64,000 nucleotides of DNA from Streptococcus tangpeifui (GCF_011038795.1 NZ_JAAKDU010000003.1:186001-250000); one strand, 5' to 3'; positions 1-12,020 are shown, numbered from the stretch's first letter. Notes: generated by a model not told the origin, from the letters alone. A program made the numbers and translations.

Positions 1-90
1 GGTAAGCTTTATGTCAATGGTGGCAACCACTATTATGCCAAGCAAGTGCAATTCAACCTTTTCTTGATTCGATTGGTTGACAGGTTATAG
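1..90 (+). CDS. C-terminal end of a protein cut by the window edge, possibly glucan/cell-wall-binding repeat
   Basis: An open frame runs from base 1 to a TAG at 88-90, only two bases before the ATG of the next gene. The visible 29 residues include GKLYVNGGNHYYAK, an aromatic/glycine pattern reminiscent of the repeats at the C-terminus of streptococcal glucosyltransferases and glucan-binding proteins. The last dozen residues (hydrophobic, then LVDRL) do not look like such a repeat, so the end may be altered by a frameshift. Identity is a guess from a very short stretch; the tight spacing to the ABC gene is seen directly. Confidence 0.35.
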   Translation, partial: GKLYVNGGNHYYAKQVQFNLFLIRLVDRL

Positions 91-92
91 AA

Positions 93-1814
93 ATGAAAGA
101 CTTATTGAAATATTTCCGAGGTTACATTAAGGAAACTATCCTCGGTCCCCTTTTTAAACTTTTGGAAGCAAGCTTTGAGTTGCTAGTCCCCATCATCATA
201 GCTAGGATAGTCGACAGGACCATTCCTCATAAAGATACCACTCACCTCTTTATGATGATTGGTCTTTTGGTCTGTCTGGCAGTCTTCGGCGTTTTGGTAG
301 CTATCACTGCTCAGTATTATTCCTCAAAAGCCGCAGTAGGCTATACTAGGCAGTTGACCAAGGATCTCTATAAAAAAATAATGAGGTTGCCAAAGGAAAG
401 CAGGGACCAATTGACAACGTCCAGTTTGGTCACCAGACTATCCAGTGATACTTACCAAATTCAGACAGGCATCAACCAATTTTTGCGCCTCTTTTTGCGG
501 GCACCGATTATTGTTTTTGGGTCAGTTATCATGGCTTTCCTCATCAGTCCTAAAATCACCTTCTGGTTCGTTCTCATGGTTGTTCTCCTGTTTCTCTTGA
601 TTTACATCATGTCGCGTCTGGTTAATCCTCTCTATTTGGCAATCAGAAAATTGACTGACAGTCTGGTCAGCCGAACACGTGAACAGCTGGAAGGTATGCA
701 GGTTATCCGTGCTTTCGGCCAGATCAAAAGGGTCAAGCAGGAGTTTGCCAGCCTCAATCAGTCTTATACCAAGGCACAGCTAAAAGCGGGGTTACTTTCT
801 AGTCTGGTTAGCCCCTTGACTTATTGGATTGTCAATGCCACTTTAGTTATCGTTATCTGGCAAGGTAACCTAGCTATTGGTGATAATCTCTTGACTCAAG
901 GGTCATTGATTGCCCTTGTCAACTATCTGTTAAATATTCTGGCTGAGTTGCTCAAATTAGCTATGATGGTAACCAACCTCAATCAGAGTTTCATTAGTGC
1001 TGGACGGATTACAGAGGTCTTCGGTCAAGAAGAAGAGAATCTCTATGATAGTATTGAACAACTAAATACTGACAAAGGAGAAATCCTGTCGATCTCTGAT
1101 ATGACATTTACCTACCCAACAGCCGCCCGTCCTTCTTTGACAGAACTTTCCTTAAGTTTGGAGCAAGGCCAAACCTTAGGGGTTATCGGCGGTACTGGAT
1201 CTGGTAAATCGACCCTTGTCCAGCTTATCATGGGACTTTACCAAGCTCAGAAAGGGCAGCTGAGAATTTTTAATGATGGGCAAAGTCCAGCTAATTTGGC
1301 TCAATGGCGCAACTGGGTCGGCTTAGTTCCGCAGAAAGCTGAACTTTTCTTGGGAACTATTCGTTCCAATTTGACCCTTGGTATGGATACTGGTAACGTA
1401 TCGGATGAACGGCTCTGGTGGGCCTTAGATATCGCTCAAGCCAGTGATTTTGTTAAGGAGAAGGAGGAAGGGCTAGATTCTGAGGTTAAAGAATTCGGCC
1501 GTAACTTCTCGGGCGGCCAGCGCCAACGTTTGACCATTGCCCGTGCCCTTCTTAAGCAGTCTCCTATCTTAATCTTGGACGATTCCACTTCGGCTCTCGA
1601 TTATCTGACCGAAAGTAGACTCCTCAAAGCTATTAAGACTGAACTCAAAACAAGTCTAATAATAATCTCCCAGCGAACCAATAGCCTTAAGTCAGCCGAT
1701 AAAATTCTCGTTTTAGATAAGGGCAGCCAAGTCGGCTTAGGCAGCCACGAAAGCTTGCTGGCTAACTGTCCGACTTACCAAGCCATTCATTATTCGCAGC
1801 ACAAGGAGGAGTAA
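93..1814 (+). CDS. ABC exporter half-transporter, degenerate-site subunit of a heterodimer
   Basis: 573-residue fused membrane/ATPase subunit. An N-terminal six-helix ABC exporter domain (about residues 10-310) is followed by a nucleotide-binding domain with Walker A GGTGSGKST, signature FSGGQRQR and Walker B ILILDDSTSALD. The catalytic glutamate after Walker B is Asp, and the H-loop reads SQRTNS with no histidine. Both are hallmarks of the non-hydrolysing site of BmrCD/PatAB-type heterodimeric multidrug or peptide exporters. The next gene starts two bases after the stop and supplies the complementary half. The start is the ATG at 93, with only a weak AGG upstream. Substrate cannot be read from sequence. 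Confidence 0.88.
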   Translation: MKDLLKYFRGYIKETILGPLFKLLEASFELLVPIIIARIVDRTIPHKDTTHLFMMIGLLVCLAVFGVLVAITAQYYSSKAAVGYTRQLTKDLYKKIMRLPKESRDQLTTSSLVTRLSSDTYQIQTGINQFLRLFLRAPIIVFGSVIMAFLISPKITFWFVLMVVLLFLLIYIMSRLVNPLYLAIRKLTDSLVSRTREQLEGMQVIRAFGQIKRVKQEFASLNQSYTKAQLKAGLLSSLVSPLTYWIVNATLVIVIWQGNLAIGDNLLTQGSLIALVNYLLNILAELLKLAMMVTNLNQSFISAGRITEVFGQEEENLYDSIEQLNTDKGEILSISDMTFTYPTAARPSLTELSLSLEQGQTLGVIGGTGSGKSTLVQLIMGLYQAQKGQLRIFNDGQSPANLAQWRNWVGLVPQKAELFLGTIRSNLTLGMDTGNVSDERLWWALDIAQASDFVKEKEEGLDSEVKEFGRNFSGGQRQRLTIARALLKQSPILILDDSTSALDYLTESRLLKAIKTELKTSLIIISQRTNSLKSADKILVLDKGSQVGLGSHESLLANCPTYQAIHYSQHKEE

Positions 1815-1816
1815 AC

Positions 1817-3541
1817 ATGAGACCATCACCCTTAAAACGTTTGGTCCGTGATTTTGCCAAACAAAAAGTTTTGTTAGGGCTAGCTTTGGTGGGAATTTGT
1901 CTGCAAGTGGCTTTGACTATTTATCTGCCAATTTTAATTGGGAATGCTGTTGATGCCGTCTTGGTTCCAGATAATCATCTGCTAATTGGGGGAATCATCG
2001 CCAAAATGCTGATGGTTATTGCGAGCAACACCTTAATTCAGTACCTCAATCCTCTGATTTACAATAAATTAGTTTTTAGCTTTAGCCAAGATTTGCGGCA
2101 AAGGGTTATTGATAAGGTTCATGAACTGCCAATCGCATCTCTAGGACAATCTGTTGGTGATATGGTGAGCCGGGTAACGACCGATGTCGAACAGCTTAAC
2201 AATGGCCTGCTCATGGTTTTCAATCAGTTCTTCGTTGGGCTTTTGACTATCCTGGTTCTCCTTGTCACCATGGCTAAGATTGATTGGCTCATGATGCTCC
2301 TAGTCTTGCTCTTGACCCCCTTATCCCTCTTTTTGGCTCGTTTCATTGCGCGTAAATCATTTAGCCTCTTCCAAAAGCAGACCCAATCTCGCGGTCGGCA
2401 AACTCAGCTGATTGAAGAAAGTCTCAATCAGGAAAGCTTAATCCACAGTTTCAATGCCCAGGATGAATTCGTTGAGCGTTTCATTGCTGTAAATGAGACC
2501 TATGCAGATTACTCGCAGGGGGCAATTTTCTACTCATCTACGGTTAATCCTGCAACCCGTTTTATCAATGCATTAATCTATGCCCTCTTAGCCGCAGTAG
2601 GAGCTATTCGCATTATGAACGGCGCCTTCTCCATCGGCCAACTGACCACCTTCCTCAACTATGTCACCCAGTATACTAAGCCCTTCAATGACATTTCCTC
2701 TGTCTTAGCAGAATTACAAGGGGCTCTAGCCTGTGCCCAAAGGCTCTATCAAGTTCTGGATCAAGATAGTCTGGAAGAAACAGGACAAGATATCCTGACC
2801 AGCGATCAGGTTCAAGGGCGTTTAACTTTTAAGCATGTTAATTTTGGTTACACCCCTCACAGAACGCTTATAAAGGATCTTAGTATTGACATACCAGCTG
2901 CCAGCCGAGTGGCTATTGTTGGTCCAACAGGAGCGGGAAAGTCTACGCTGATTAACCTCCTTATGCGCTTCTACGAGGTCAATTCTGGCCAAATCCTTTT
3001 AGATGGTGTCCCGACTAGGTCCTATACTCGTGAGAGTCTGCGCAAGCAAATTGGCATGGTCCTTCAGGACACCTGGCTGCAGGAAGCAACCGTTCACGAT
3101 AATATAGCTTTTGGCCACCCAAATGCTACCCGAGAATTAGTTGTAGAAGCTGCCAAGGCTGCTAATGCAGACTTCTTCATCAAACAGCTGCCAGCTGGCT
3201 ATGATACCTACTTGGCCGATGCCGGCGCTTCGCTTTCGCAAGGACAGCGGCAGCTCCTGACTATCGCTCGAATTTTTGTTGCTGTTCCCAAGATTTTGAT
3301 TTTGGATGAAGCCACCTCCTCCATTGATACCAGAACCGAAAGTCTCATCCAAGATTCCTTTGAAAAACTGATGGAAGGACGAACCAGTTTTATCATTGCC
3401 CATCGCCTGTCAACCATCCAAAATGCTGATATCATCCTCGTTATGGTTGATGGCAATATCGTTGAACATGGTAACCATCAAGAACTTATGGAGACTCATG
3501 GAGTTTATTACAGGATGCAAACCGCTCAGAGCCAAGCCTAA
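1817..3541 (+). CDS. ABC exporter half-transporter, catalytic subunit of the heterodimer
   Basis: 574 residues with the same architecture as the upstream gene: six transmembrane helices, then an ATPase domain. Here Walker A is GPTGAGKST, Walker B is ILILDEATSSID with the catalytic Glu, and the H-loop IIAHRLST is intact. The signature is instead degenerate (LSQGQRQ rather than LSGGQ). In a heterodimer the altered signature pairs with the altered Walker B/H-loop of the first subunit, so one composite site is consensus and the other is dead. An AAGGAGGAG Shine-Dalgarno lies in the end of the previous gene, and the start is two bases after its stop, indicating translational coupling. Multidrug or peptide export is inferred from the family. 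Confidence 0.9.
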   Translation: MRPSPLKRLVRDFAKQKVLLGLALVGICLQVALTIYLPILIGNAVDAVLVPDNHLLIGGIIAKMLMVIASNTLIQYLNPLIYNKLVFSFSQDLRQRVIDKVHELPIASLGQSVGDMVSRVTTDVEQLNNGLLMVFNQFFVGLLTILVLLVTMAKIDWLMMLLVLLLTPLSLFLARFIARKSFSLFQKQTQSRGRQTQLIEESLNQESLIHSFNAQDEFVERFIAVNETYADYSQGAIFYSSTVNPATRFINALIYALLAAVGAIRIMNGAFSIGQLTTFLNYVTQYTKPFNDISSVLAELQGALACAQRLYQVLDQDSLEETGQDILTSDQVQGRLTFKHVNFGYTPHRTLIKDLSIDIPAASRVAIVGPTGAGKSTLINLLMRFYEVNSGQILLDGVPTRSYTRESLRKQIGMVLQDTWLQEATVHDNIAFGHPNATRELVVEAAKAANADFFIKQLPAGYDTYLADAGASLSQGQRQLLTIARIFVAVPKILILDEATSSIDTRTESLIQDSFEKLMEGRTSFIIAHRLSTIQNADIILVMVDGNIVEHGNHQELMETHGVYYRMQTAQSQA

Positions 3542-3554
3542 AAAGGAGATATTT

Positions 3555-3956
3555 ATGAATTTAACAACCATTCACCATGTTGCTATTATCGTTTCTGATT
3601 ATGAAAAATCTCGAGATTTTTATGTCAATAAACTAGGTTTTGAAGTCATCTGCGAGAATCATCGACCGGAACGGCACGATTATAAGCTGGATCTGCGCTG
3701 CGGGAATGCAGAACTAGAGATTTTTGGAAACAAGACTACAGACTCTGCCTATCAGGCCCCGCCCAAGCGCCTATCCTTCCCAGAAGCCTGCGGCCTAAGA
3801 CATTTGGCTTTTCGGGTAGAAAATATCGGAGCAGTGGTAGCTGAATTAACCAGTCTAGGCATCGAATCCCTCCCTATTCGGACAGATGATTTCACCGGGG
3901 AAAAAATGACCTTTTTCTTCGATCCTGATGGCCTTCCCTTAGAACTGCATGAATAA
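3555..3956 (+). CDS. VOC-fold (glyoxalase/dioxygenase superfamily) protein
   Basis: 133-residue single-domain protein starting MNLTTIHHVAIIVSDYEKS, the typical first beta strand of the vicinal-oxygen-chelate fold. A later strand/turn ends in FFFDPDGLPLELHE, with candidate metal ligands His8 and the terminal Glu. The ATG at 3555 follows AAAAGGAGAT; a longer in-frame extension upstream lies inside the ABC gene and is rejected. It lies 13 bases after the ABC pair and probably shares its transcript, ending at the hairpin at 4017-4044. Members act as lactoylglutathione lyases, dioxygenases or antibiotic-binding proteins; the specific reaction is not determinable here. Confidence 0.8.
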   Translation: MNLTTIHHVAIIVSDYEKSRDFYVNKLGFEVICENHRPERHDYKLDLRCGNAELEIFGNKTTDSAYQAPPKRLSFPEACGLRHLAFRVENIGAVVAELTSLGIESLPIRTDDFTGEKMTFFFDPDGLPLELHE

Positions 3957-4016
3957 TAAATAGCACACGTCATACTAATAATGCAAATCTACCTATCATA
4001 TACTCCAGACTGTTCT

Positions 4017-4044
4017 AAGCCGCTCTAAAGAGAAGCGGCTTTTT
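4017..4044 (+). terminator. Rho-independent terminator after the ABC/VOC operon
   Basis: AAGCCGCT pairs with AGCGGCTT around a short loop and is followed by a T run. It closes the first operon and separates it from licT. Confidence 0.8.
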
Positions 4045-4088
4045 AGTATGAAACTATCATTAATCTAACCTGAAAATTTTTCCGGCTA

Positions 4089-4117
4089 TTACTAATTTAG
4101 TATTTTTCTGTTAAAAT
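4089..4117 (+). promoter_or_regulatory. Possible licT promoter
   Basis: TTACTA and TAAAAT separated by 17 bases lie 33 bases upstream of the licT start, in an AT-rich stretch just after the terminator. The match to consensus is weak, so position is tentative. Confidence 0.4.
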
Positions 4118-4149
4118 AAAATTATCGAATAATTTTTAAGGGGTTTGGC

Positions 4150-4986
4150 ATGAAAATCGAGCGTGTTTATAATAATAATGTCGTTCAGGTCACCGACAAG
4201 CAGCACGAAGAAATCATCATGGGAAAAGGGCTGGGTTTTCAAAAGAAACCAGGAGATGAGGTTGATTTAAATAAAATTGAAAAGCGCTTTATCCTGCAGG
4301 AAAGCGACCAAGATATGATCGGCGAGTTATCCCGTGTCTATCAAGATTTAACGAGTCAGGAACTCAATCTTGTTTTGACCATTATCGAGCGAGGCCAAGA
4401 GGTCTTAAAGCAGACTTTTGAGATTTCCCTGTATATTGCTTTAGCCGATCACTTGCAGTATGCTATTCAAAGAACACGAGACGGAATTAGTTTGCAAAAT
4501 CCTCTAGCATGGGAAATCCGTAAATTTTACCCGAAAGAATACGAACTAGGTCAAGAAAGCCTTAAATTAATTGAAAGTCATATCGGCTTGAGCATGGAAG
4601 CCTCTGAAGCAGCCTCTATCGCCTTACATTTCATCAATGCCCAGAAAGACGGCAGTTTGATTGAGGCTAGCCAGCAAGTCAGCCAAATTGTTATCAACTG
4701 CTTGGAAATTGTCCGTCTGCATTTCGGCCATCTAGCAGCAGAGGATTCTGTCAGTTACAACCGTTTTGTCACCCACCTCCAATACTTTGCCCAGCGGGTA
4801 GTTTCTGGCAGTGTTCAGGGCAATAATGACGATTTTCTCTATGACCAAGTTAAGGCTAATTATCAAGAGGCTTTTGCCTGCACACAAAAAATTAAGGACT
4901 ATATCGAAGGCCATTTTGCTTTTCAAATGAGTAAGGATGAGCAGGTCTACCTCACTATTCATATCCAAAGGCAAAATGAGAGTTAA
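4150..4986 (+). CDS. licT: BglG/LicT-family transcription antiterminator
   Basis: 278 residues: an N-terminal RNA-binding CAT domain (about 1-55, beginning MKIERVYNNNVVQV) followed by two PTS regulation domains (about 65-170 and 175-278). These contain the conserved histidine regions IALADHLQYA and IESHIGL in PRD1, and LHFGHL in PRD2. The family binds a ribonucleic antiterminator hairpin and blocks an overlapping terminator when beta-glucoside PTS substrate is present; its activity is set by PTS phosphorylation of the PRD histidines. The start has AAGGGG upstream. A matching target and terminator lie 115 bases downstream, before bglP, which strongly supports the assignment. The gene has its own terminator, so bglP is transcribed from a separate promoter. 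Confidence 0.95.
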   Translation: MKIERVYNNNVVQVTDKQHEEIIMGKGLGFQKKPGDEVDLNKIEKRFILQESDQDMIGELSRVYQDLTSQELNLVLTIIERGQEVLKQTFEISLYIALADHLQYAIQRTRDGISLQNPLAWEIRKFYPKEYELGQESLKLIESHIGLSMEASEAASIALHFINAQKDGSLIEASQQVSQIVINCLEIVRLHFGHLAAEDSVSYNRFVTHLQYFAQRVVSGSVQGNNDDFLYDQVKANYQEAFACTQKIKDYIEGHFAFQMSKDEQVYLTIHIQRQNES

Positions 4987-4990
4987 CCTT

Positions 4991-5017
4991 CTCCTCCAAA
5001 ATTTTGGGGGAGTTTTT
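4991..5017 (+). terminator. licT terminator
   Basis: CTCCTCCAAAATTTTGGGGGAG folds into a stem and is followed by TTTTT five bases after the licT stop. Confidence 0.8.
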
Positions 5018-5061
5018 AATGACGAAATTTTTAAATTAGCTAAATTATTTCATGAAAGCCC

Positions 5062-5090
5062 TTGCAAAACCAAAATTATTCTGTTATGAT
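5062..5090 (+). promoter_or_regulatory. bglP promoter
   Basis: TTGCAA at 5062-5067 and TATGAT at 5085-5090 with a 17-base spacer, ending ten bases before the antiterminator site. The overlapping TGAAAGCCCTTGCA at 5052-5065 resembles a cre site but carries CC in place of the core CG, so catabolite control here is only a possibility. Confidence 0.75.
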
Positions 5091-5100
5091 AATAACATCA

Positions 5101-5135
5101 AAAGGATTGTTACTGGTAAGCAGGCAAAACCTAAA
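5101..5135 (+). promoter_or_regulatory. LicT ribonucleic antiterminator (RAT) target
   Basis: The segment beginning AAAGGATTGTTACTGG and continuing through CAGGCAAAACCTAAA closely matches the RAT sequences known upstream of bglP in Bacillus and streptococci. Its 3' part overlaps the 5' arm of the terminator at 5126-5198, so RAT and terminator cannot form together: the classic LicT switch. Confidence 0.92.
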
Positions 5136-5198
5136 TAAATACAAAATGGTTTGCACTAAGAGTGCAGATAGCTGTTTGGTATTTGTTTAGGTTTTTTG
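5126..5198 (+). terminator. Conditional terminator controlled by LicT
   Basis: AAAACCTAAATAAATAC (5126-5142) pairs with GTATTTGTTTAGGTTTT (5179-5195) with one G-U pair, followed by T residues. The loop holds a small extra hairpin, TGCACT-AAG-AGTGCA. The 5' arm is shared with the RAT. Readthrough needs LicT bound to the RAT. Confidence 0.9.
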
Positions 5199-5283
5199 TT
5201 TGCCACGACCGGCGACTTTCCTAAAAATATTATGCTAGGACTAGCCTTAGCTGGGTTTGATTAGGCAAACGAGCTGTTATAGT

Positions 5284-7427
<2,144 letters not shown>

Positions 7428-7433
7428 TGATAG

Positions 7434-7470
7434 ATATGATGTTGGGGAGTTCCCCTGGCATCATATTTTT
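7434..7470 (+). terminator. bglP terminator
   Basis: ATATGATG and CATCATAT form the outer stem and GGGGA/TCCCC the inner stem, followed by TTTTT. It separates bglP from the esterase gene. Confidence 0.8.
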
Positions 7471-7479
7471 GAAGCAACA

Positions 7480-7493
7480 TGTAAGCGCTGACA
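7480..7493 (+). promoter_or_regulatory. Catabolite-responsive element (cre)
   Basis: TGTAAGCGCTGACA fits the CcpA consensus TGWAANCGNTNWCA at every fixed position. It lies between the bglP terminator and the esterase start, so the esterase is predicted to be carbon-catabolite controlled. No clear -35/-10 pair could be placed around it. Confidence 0.8.
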
Positions 7494-7552
7494 AAAGTGA
7501 GAGATTCAGGTTTTAAAAGAAATGAGTTGATGAATTAACGGAGGAAACTACT

Positions 7553-9229
7553 ATGAAGAAATATTTTAAATACATTATGATTGGACTGGCTTTAGTAACA
7601 CTAGCTGCCTGCCAATCGATTAACAGTAGCAAGAATAATTTTGACAATACAGTTGAAAAGACTGTTGCTTCTGGAAAATTAAAGGGGCATAAAGATGCCA
7701 AAAACAAGGCCATCGAATGGTTGGGGATTCCTTACGCCAAGGCTCCCGTTAAAAAATTGCGCTGGAAAGCTCCGCAAAAGGTTGAGGATTGGAAGGGAAC
7801 CAGAGATGCGACCAAGGCCGGTAAACAAAGTATCCAATTTTCAAATGGTCAGGTTACAGGTTCGGAAAATGCCCTAAATTTGGATGTCGTACGGCCAGAC
7901 AATAATAAGAAGAAGCTTCCAGTCATTGTTTTTCTTCACGGCGGCAATAATCAAACCGGCTCTGCTCAAGAAATAAAAGGAAATAGCTTCGTTAAGGATA
8001 TTAATGCTGTCTATATCTCTGTCAACTATCGGCTTGGAGTGCTTGGTTTCAATCCTCTTCAAGCTTTAAAAACTGGTAGTGCCCAGGAAAATTCTGGCAA
8101 CTATAGCTTACTGGATATTGCAGCAGCCTTGGACTGGGTCAAGGAAAATGTTGAAACTTTTGGCGGCGATAAAAACAACATCACTCTGGCGGGCTTTTCT
8201 GCTGGTGGCCGCGATGTCATGGCAACTCTTATTTCCCCTCTCTTTAAGGACAAGTATGATAAGGCTATTTCCTTCAGTGGCGGTATGACTTTGGCAGATA
8301 CTGCTCCAAGTCAAGAAACTTTTGCCAAAGCTCTCGCTCCTTTAGTGGTTGAAGATAAGGTGAAAGCCAGCGTAGAAGAGGCACAGGCCTGGCTTCAGAC
8401 TGATGGAAAAGATGTCAGAGATTACCTCTATAAAGTTGATGCCAAACGCTTAGCCAAATTGATGGGAAATGCCGGTATTCGAATGTCTGTTTTCCCTCAT
8501 CTTTATAAGGATGGCACTGTTATCCCTAAGGAAGGATTTGATACTAAAACTTACAATGACGTGCCATTGATGTTGATAACCGGTACAGATGAGTTCTCGA
8601 TGTTTGCAGCCAATGATCCTTACTTCCAAGAAGATTTTAAGAGTGGGGACCTTTTTAAAAATCCTGAAAAAACAGCCGAATTTACTTATGCTAAAAAGTA
8701 TGGCGGCCAGCTCTATCGTATGTCCAATACCATTGATAGTACACGACAAATGAAGGGTAAGTATCAGTCAAATATTTATGTCGGTCAGATCTATTATGGT
8801 GATAATGCTGAAGTAACACCAGACTTAACTAAGACACTGGGTTCCTTCCATGGTATCTTTGAGCCCATGCTGCAAAGCCCGTCCAATTATAAGGACTACA
8901 TAGGTGACTACTTCCAAACTCAAGGCGGCAAGGATATGTCTCAAGCTTTCAAGACCTACCTCAAAGCTTTCTTAGCTGATGGAAATCCTAACCAACAAGG
9001 ACTGGTTTCATGGAAACCATGGACTTCGGATGGAGAAGTTCTTACCATTGATGCAACAAAAGATAAGGATGATATCAAGGCGACAAAAGATACCCAAACT
9101 GCCCAAGACGTGCTGAATCAAATGGATGCTGATACTAGTATTTCGCAAGAGTCAAAAGATAATCTTAACCAAAATGTCCTCAATGGTCGCTGGTTCAGTC
9201 AACCGATTGATGAGCAATATGGCCAATAA
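7553..9229 (+). CDS. Lipoprotein type-B carboxylesterase
   Basis: 558 residues. The N-terminus MKKYFKYIMIGLALV is followed by the lipobox LAAC at about residue 19, so the enzyme should be lipid-anchored on the outer face of the membrane. The mature part is a carboxylesterase/cholinesterase-fold hydrolase: oxyanion-hole HGGNN, nucleophile Ser in GFSAGGRD, acidic residue region GTDEFSMF, and catalytic His in LGSFHGIFEP. The start has GGAGG seven bases upstream. It sits inside the beta-glucoside regulon, after its own cre site and before bglA. An attractive but untested inference is that it removes acyl groups from substituted plant beta-glucosides outside the cell so BglP can import them. Substrate is unknown. 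Confidence 0.88.
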   Translation: MKKYFKYIMIGLALVTLAACQSINSSKNNFDNTVEKTVASGKLKGHKDAKNKAIEWLGIPYAKAPVKKLRWKAPQKVEDWKGTRDATKAGKQSIQFSNGQVTGSENALNLDVVRPDNNKKKLPVIVFLHGGNNQTGSAQEIKGNSFVKDINAVYISVNYRLGVLGFNPLQALKTGSAQENSGNYSLLDIAAALDWVKENVETFGGDKNNITLAGFSAGGRDVMATLISPLFKDKYDKAISFSGGMTLADTAPSQETFAKALAPLVVEDKVKASVEEAQAWLQTDGKDVRDYLYKVDAKRLAKLMGNAGIRMSVFPHLYKDGTVIPKEGFDTKTYNDVPLMLITGTDEFSMFAANDPYFQEDFKSGDLFKNPEKTAEFTYAKKYGGQLYRMSNTIDSTRQMKGKYQSNIYVGQIYYGDNAEVTPDLTKTLGSFHGIFEPMLQSPSNYKDYIGDYFQTQGGKDMSQAFKTYLKAFLADGNPNQQGLVSWKPWTSDGEVLTIDATKDKDDIKATKDTQTAQDVLNQMDADTSISQESKDNLNQNVLNGRWFSQPIDEQYGQ

Positions 9230-9236
9230 GTCTAGT

Positions 9237-9265
9237 AAAAAAGCCCAGTAGAATATTAGCTGGGC
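9237..9265 (-). terminator. Terminator between convergent esterase and AraC genes
   Basis: GCCCAG (9243) pairs with CTGGGC (9260). The T run lies on the minus-strand side, so it mainly serves the AraC gene, but the esterase message may also end here. Confidence 0.7.
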
Positions 9266-9274
9266 ATCTTACTA

Positions 9275-10276
9275 TCAACTGGGATTGACTAAAACCGTGC
9301 CGCTCTTAGCTTGCTTTTCTTTGCGGCGGTATTGGCTGGGAGTTAGCTGATAGTAACGCTTGAACTGGCGGTTGAAATTGGATAGGTTATTAAAGCCGAC
9401 GTTAGTTGCGATCTCCAAAATTGAAGCACTCGTATTAATCAGCTTTTCACAGGCCTTACTTAGGCGGACTTGTATAATGAATTCCGTGCAGGAGGTTCCA
9501 GTCTGTTTCTTAAATACTGTCATAAAATGTGTTTTACTGTACCCCATCTTCTTGGCTAAAACCTCGATAGAGAGGGCTTGATCGTAGTGCTGATTGATAT
9601 AGTCAATCAGCTGGCGAATTTTCTCATTTTTCCGATAAGCATCATCGGTAGTCTTGCGGATAACACAACGGTAGTAAAAAAGTAAATAGATGAATTCATT
9701 GAGCTTAGCTTTGAAAAGGAGTTCAAAATGCCGCCCTTTCTCCTTAAGCAGCTTAAAAATTTCAAAGAGACAATCTTTAATTTCGGTATAACCCACCATG
9801 TCGGGTTTGATGACCGGGATAAATTTATAAATGCTATTTTGCAAAGGCTGAAGATAGCGAAGGCTGACTGTATCAAGATAGGAGTGGCCAATTAAATCGA
9901 GATGAAACTGCAGCGTATCGCTAATCTGGCGCTCATATCCCTTAGGATGGATGGAGTGCATACCATTAGGACGAATAAGAATAATATCACCAGCCTGACT
10001 GTCAAAATAATCGTAGTCAATGTGAAACTGGGCGGTTCCTTCATAGATATAGCTAACTTCCAGCTCAGGATGCCAGTGAAAAAGGACATCAGGACGCCCA
10101 TCCTTAACCTCAGTATGGTAGAAGTTGTAAGGCAGAGTCTGACGAGTAACATCTAGGTCTTCCCTATAATCTTGTTGTAAATTTTTTTCAACCATGCTTT
10201 TCTTATTTCCAGTCTTAGAATAATTTTTTGCTTGAACTGTGCCAAAATCATAAGTCTCTAAACTAAAGCCAAACAT
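9275..10276 (-). CDS. AraC-family regulator of the beta-glucoside locus
   Basis: 333 residues: an N-terminal cupin-type sensing domain (about residues 50-160, with FHWHPELEVSYIYEG) and a C-terminal double helix-turn-helix (about 225-320, ending in FKRYYQLTPSQYRRK). The ATG at 10276 has GAGGTG upstream. It is divergent from bglA and convergent with the esterase. S. mutans carries a regulator called BglC in its bglP-bglB-bglC/bglA region; this protein occupies a comparable place, but orthology is not proven from sequence alone. It likely controls bglA and perhaps the esterase in response to a sugar or sugar phosphate. Confidence 0.85.
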   Translation of the reverse strand: MFGFSLETYDFGTVQAKNYSKTGNKKSMVEKNLQQDYREDLDVTRQTLPYNFYHTEVKDGRPDVLFHWHPELEVSYIYEGTAQFHIDYDYFDSQAGDIILIRPNGMHSIHPKGYERQISDTLQFHLDLIGHSYLDTVSLRYLQPLQNSIYKFIPVIKPDMVGYTEIKDCLFEIFKLLKEKGRHFELLFKAKLNEFIYLLFYYRCVIRKTTDDAYRKNEKIRQLIDYINQHYDQALSIEVLAKKMGYSKTHFMTVFKKQTGTSCTEFIIQVRLSKACEKLINTSASILEIATNVGFNNLSNFNRQFKRYYQLTPSQYRRKEKQAKSGTVLVNPS

Positions 10277-10351
10277 TCAAGCACCTCATTAAATCTAGTT
10301 TACCATAGATTCATAGGATAGTATCATATTTTCCGATGATAATGCCAGAGA

Positions 10352-10379
10352 TTTCCTAAAAAACCATTTATACTATAAT
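10352..10379 (+). promoter_or_regulatory. Likely bglA promoter
   Basis: TTTCCT and a perfect TATAAT separated by 16 bases, 26 bases upstream of the bglA start, in the 129-base divergent region shared with the AraC gene. Confidence 0.5.
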
Positions 10380-10402
10380 TATCAAGAAAGTAGGAGTGTT
10401 AG

Positions 10403-11845
<1,443 letters not shown>

Positions 11846-11852
11846 AGCAGGG

Positions 11853-11890
11853 AAAAGCAGTATGGCAGGATAAGGCCTGCTGCTTTTTTT
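11853..11890 (+). terminator. bglA terminator
   Basis: AAAAGCAG pairs with CTGCTTTT and inner GCAGG with CCTGC, followed by a T7 run. Confidence 0.75.
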
Positions 11891-11905
11891 GGAAAGAAAG
11901 GTATT

Positions 11906-11992
11906 ATGAGTATTCGACTAATTGCGGCAGTATATCTGTTTTTTAGTATTCTTGTGTCAACATTAAGTTTGAAGAGACGTGATATAATCTAA
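11906..11992 (+). CDS. Small hydrophobic 28-residue ORF
   Basis: ATG at 11906 has GAAAGAAAGG upstream. The peptide starts MSIRLIAAVYLFFSILVS and ends KRRDII: one membrane-spanning stretch and a basic tail. It ends 28 bases before the next membrane gene. It could be a small membrane protein, a leader peptide or the stump of a decayed gene. Nothing identifies it by family. Confidence 0.3.
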   Translation: MSIRLIAAVYLFFSILVSTLSLKRRDII

Positions 11993-12020
11993 GCTATTTT
12001 AGCGATTGGAATTTAAAATT

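Noticed and set aside
5052-5065. cre site at the bglP promoter
   Set aside because: The core CG is CC, so the match is too poor for a separate feature; mentioned only in the promoter entry.
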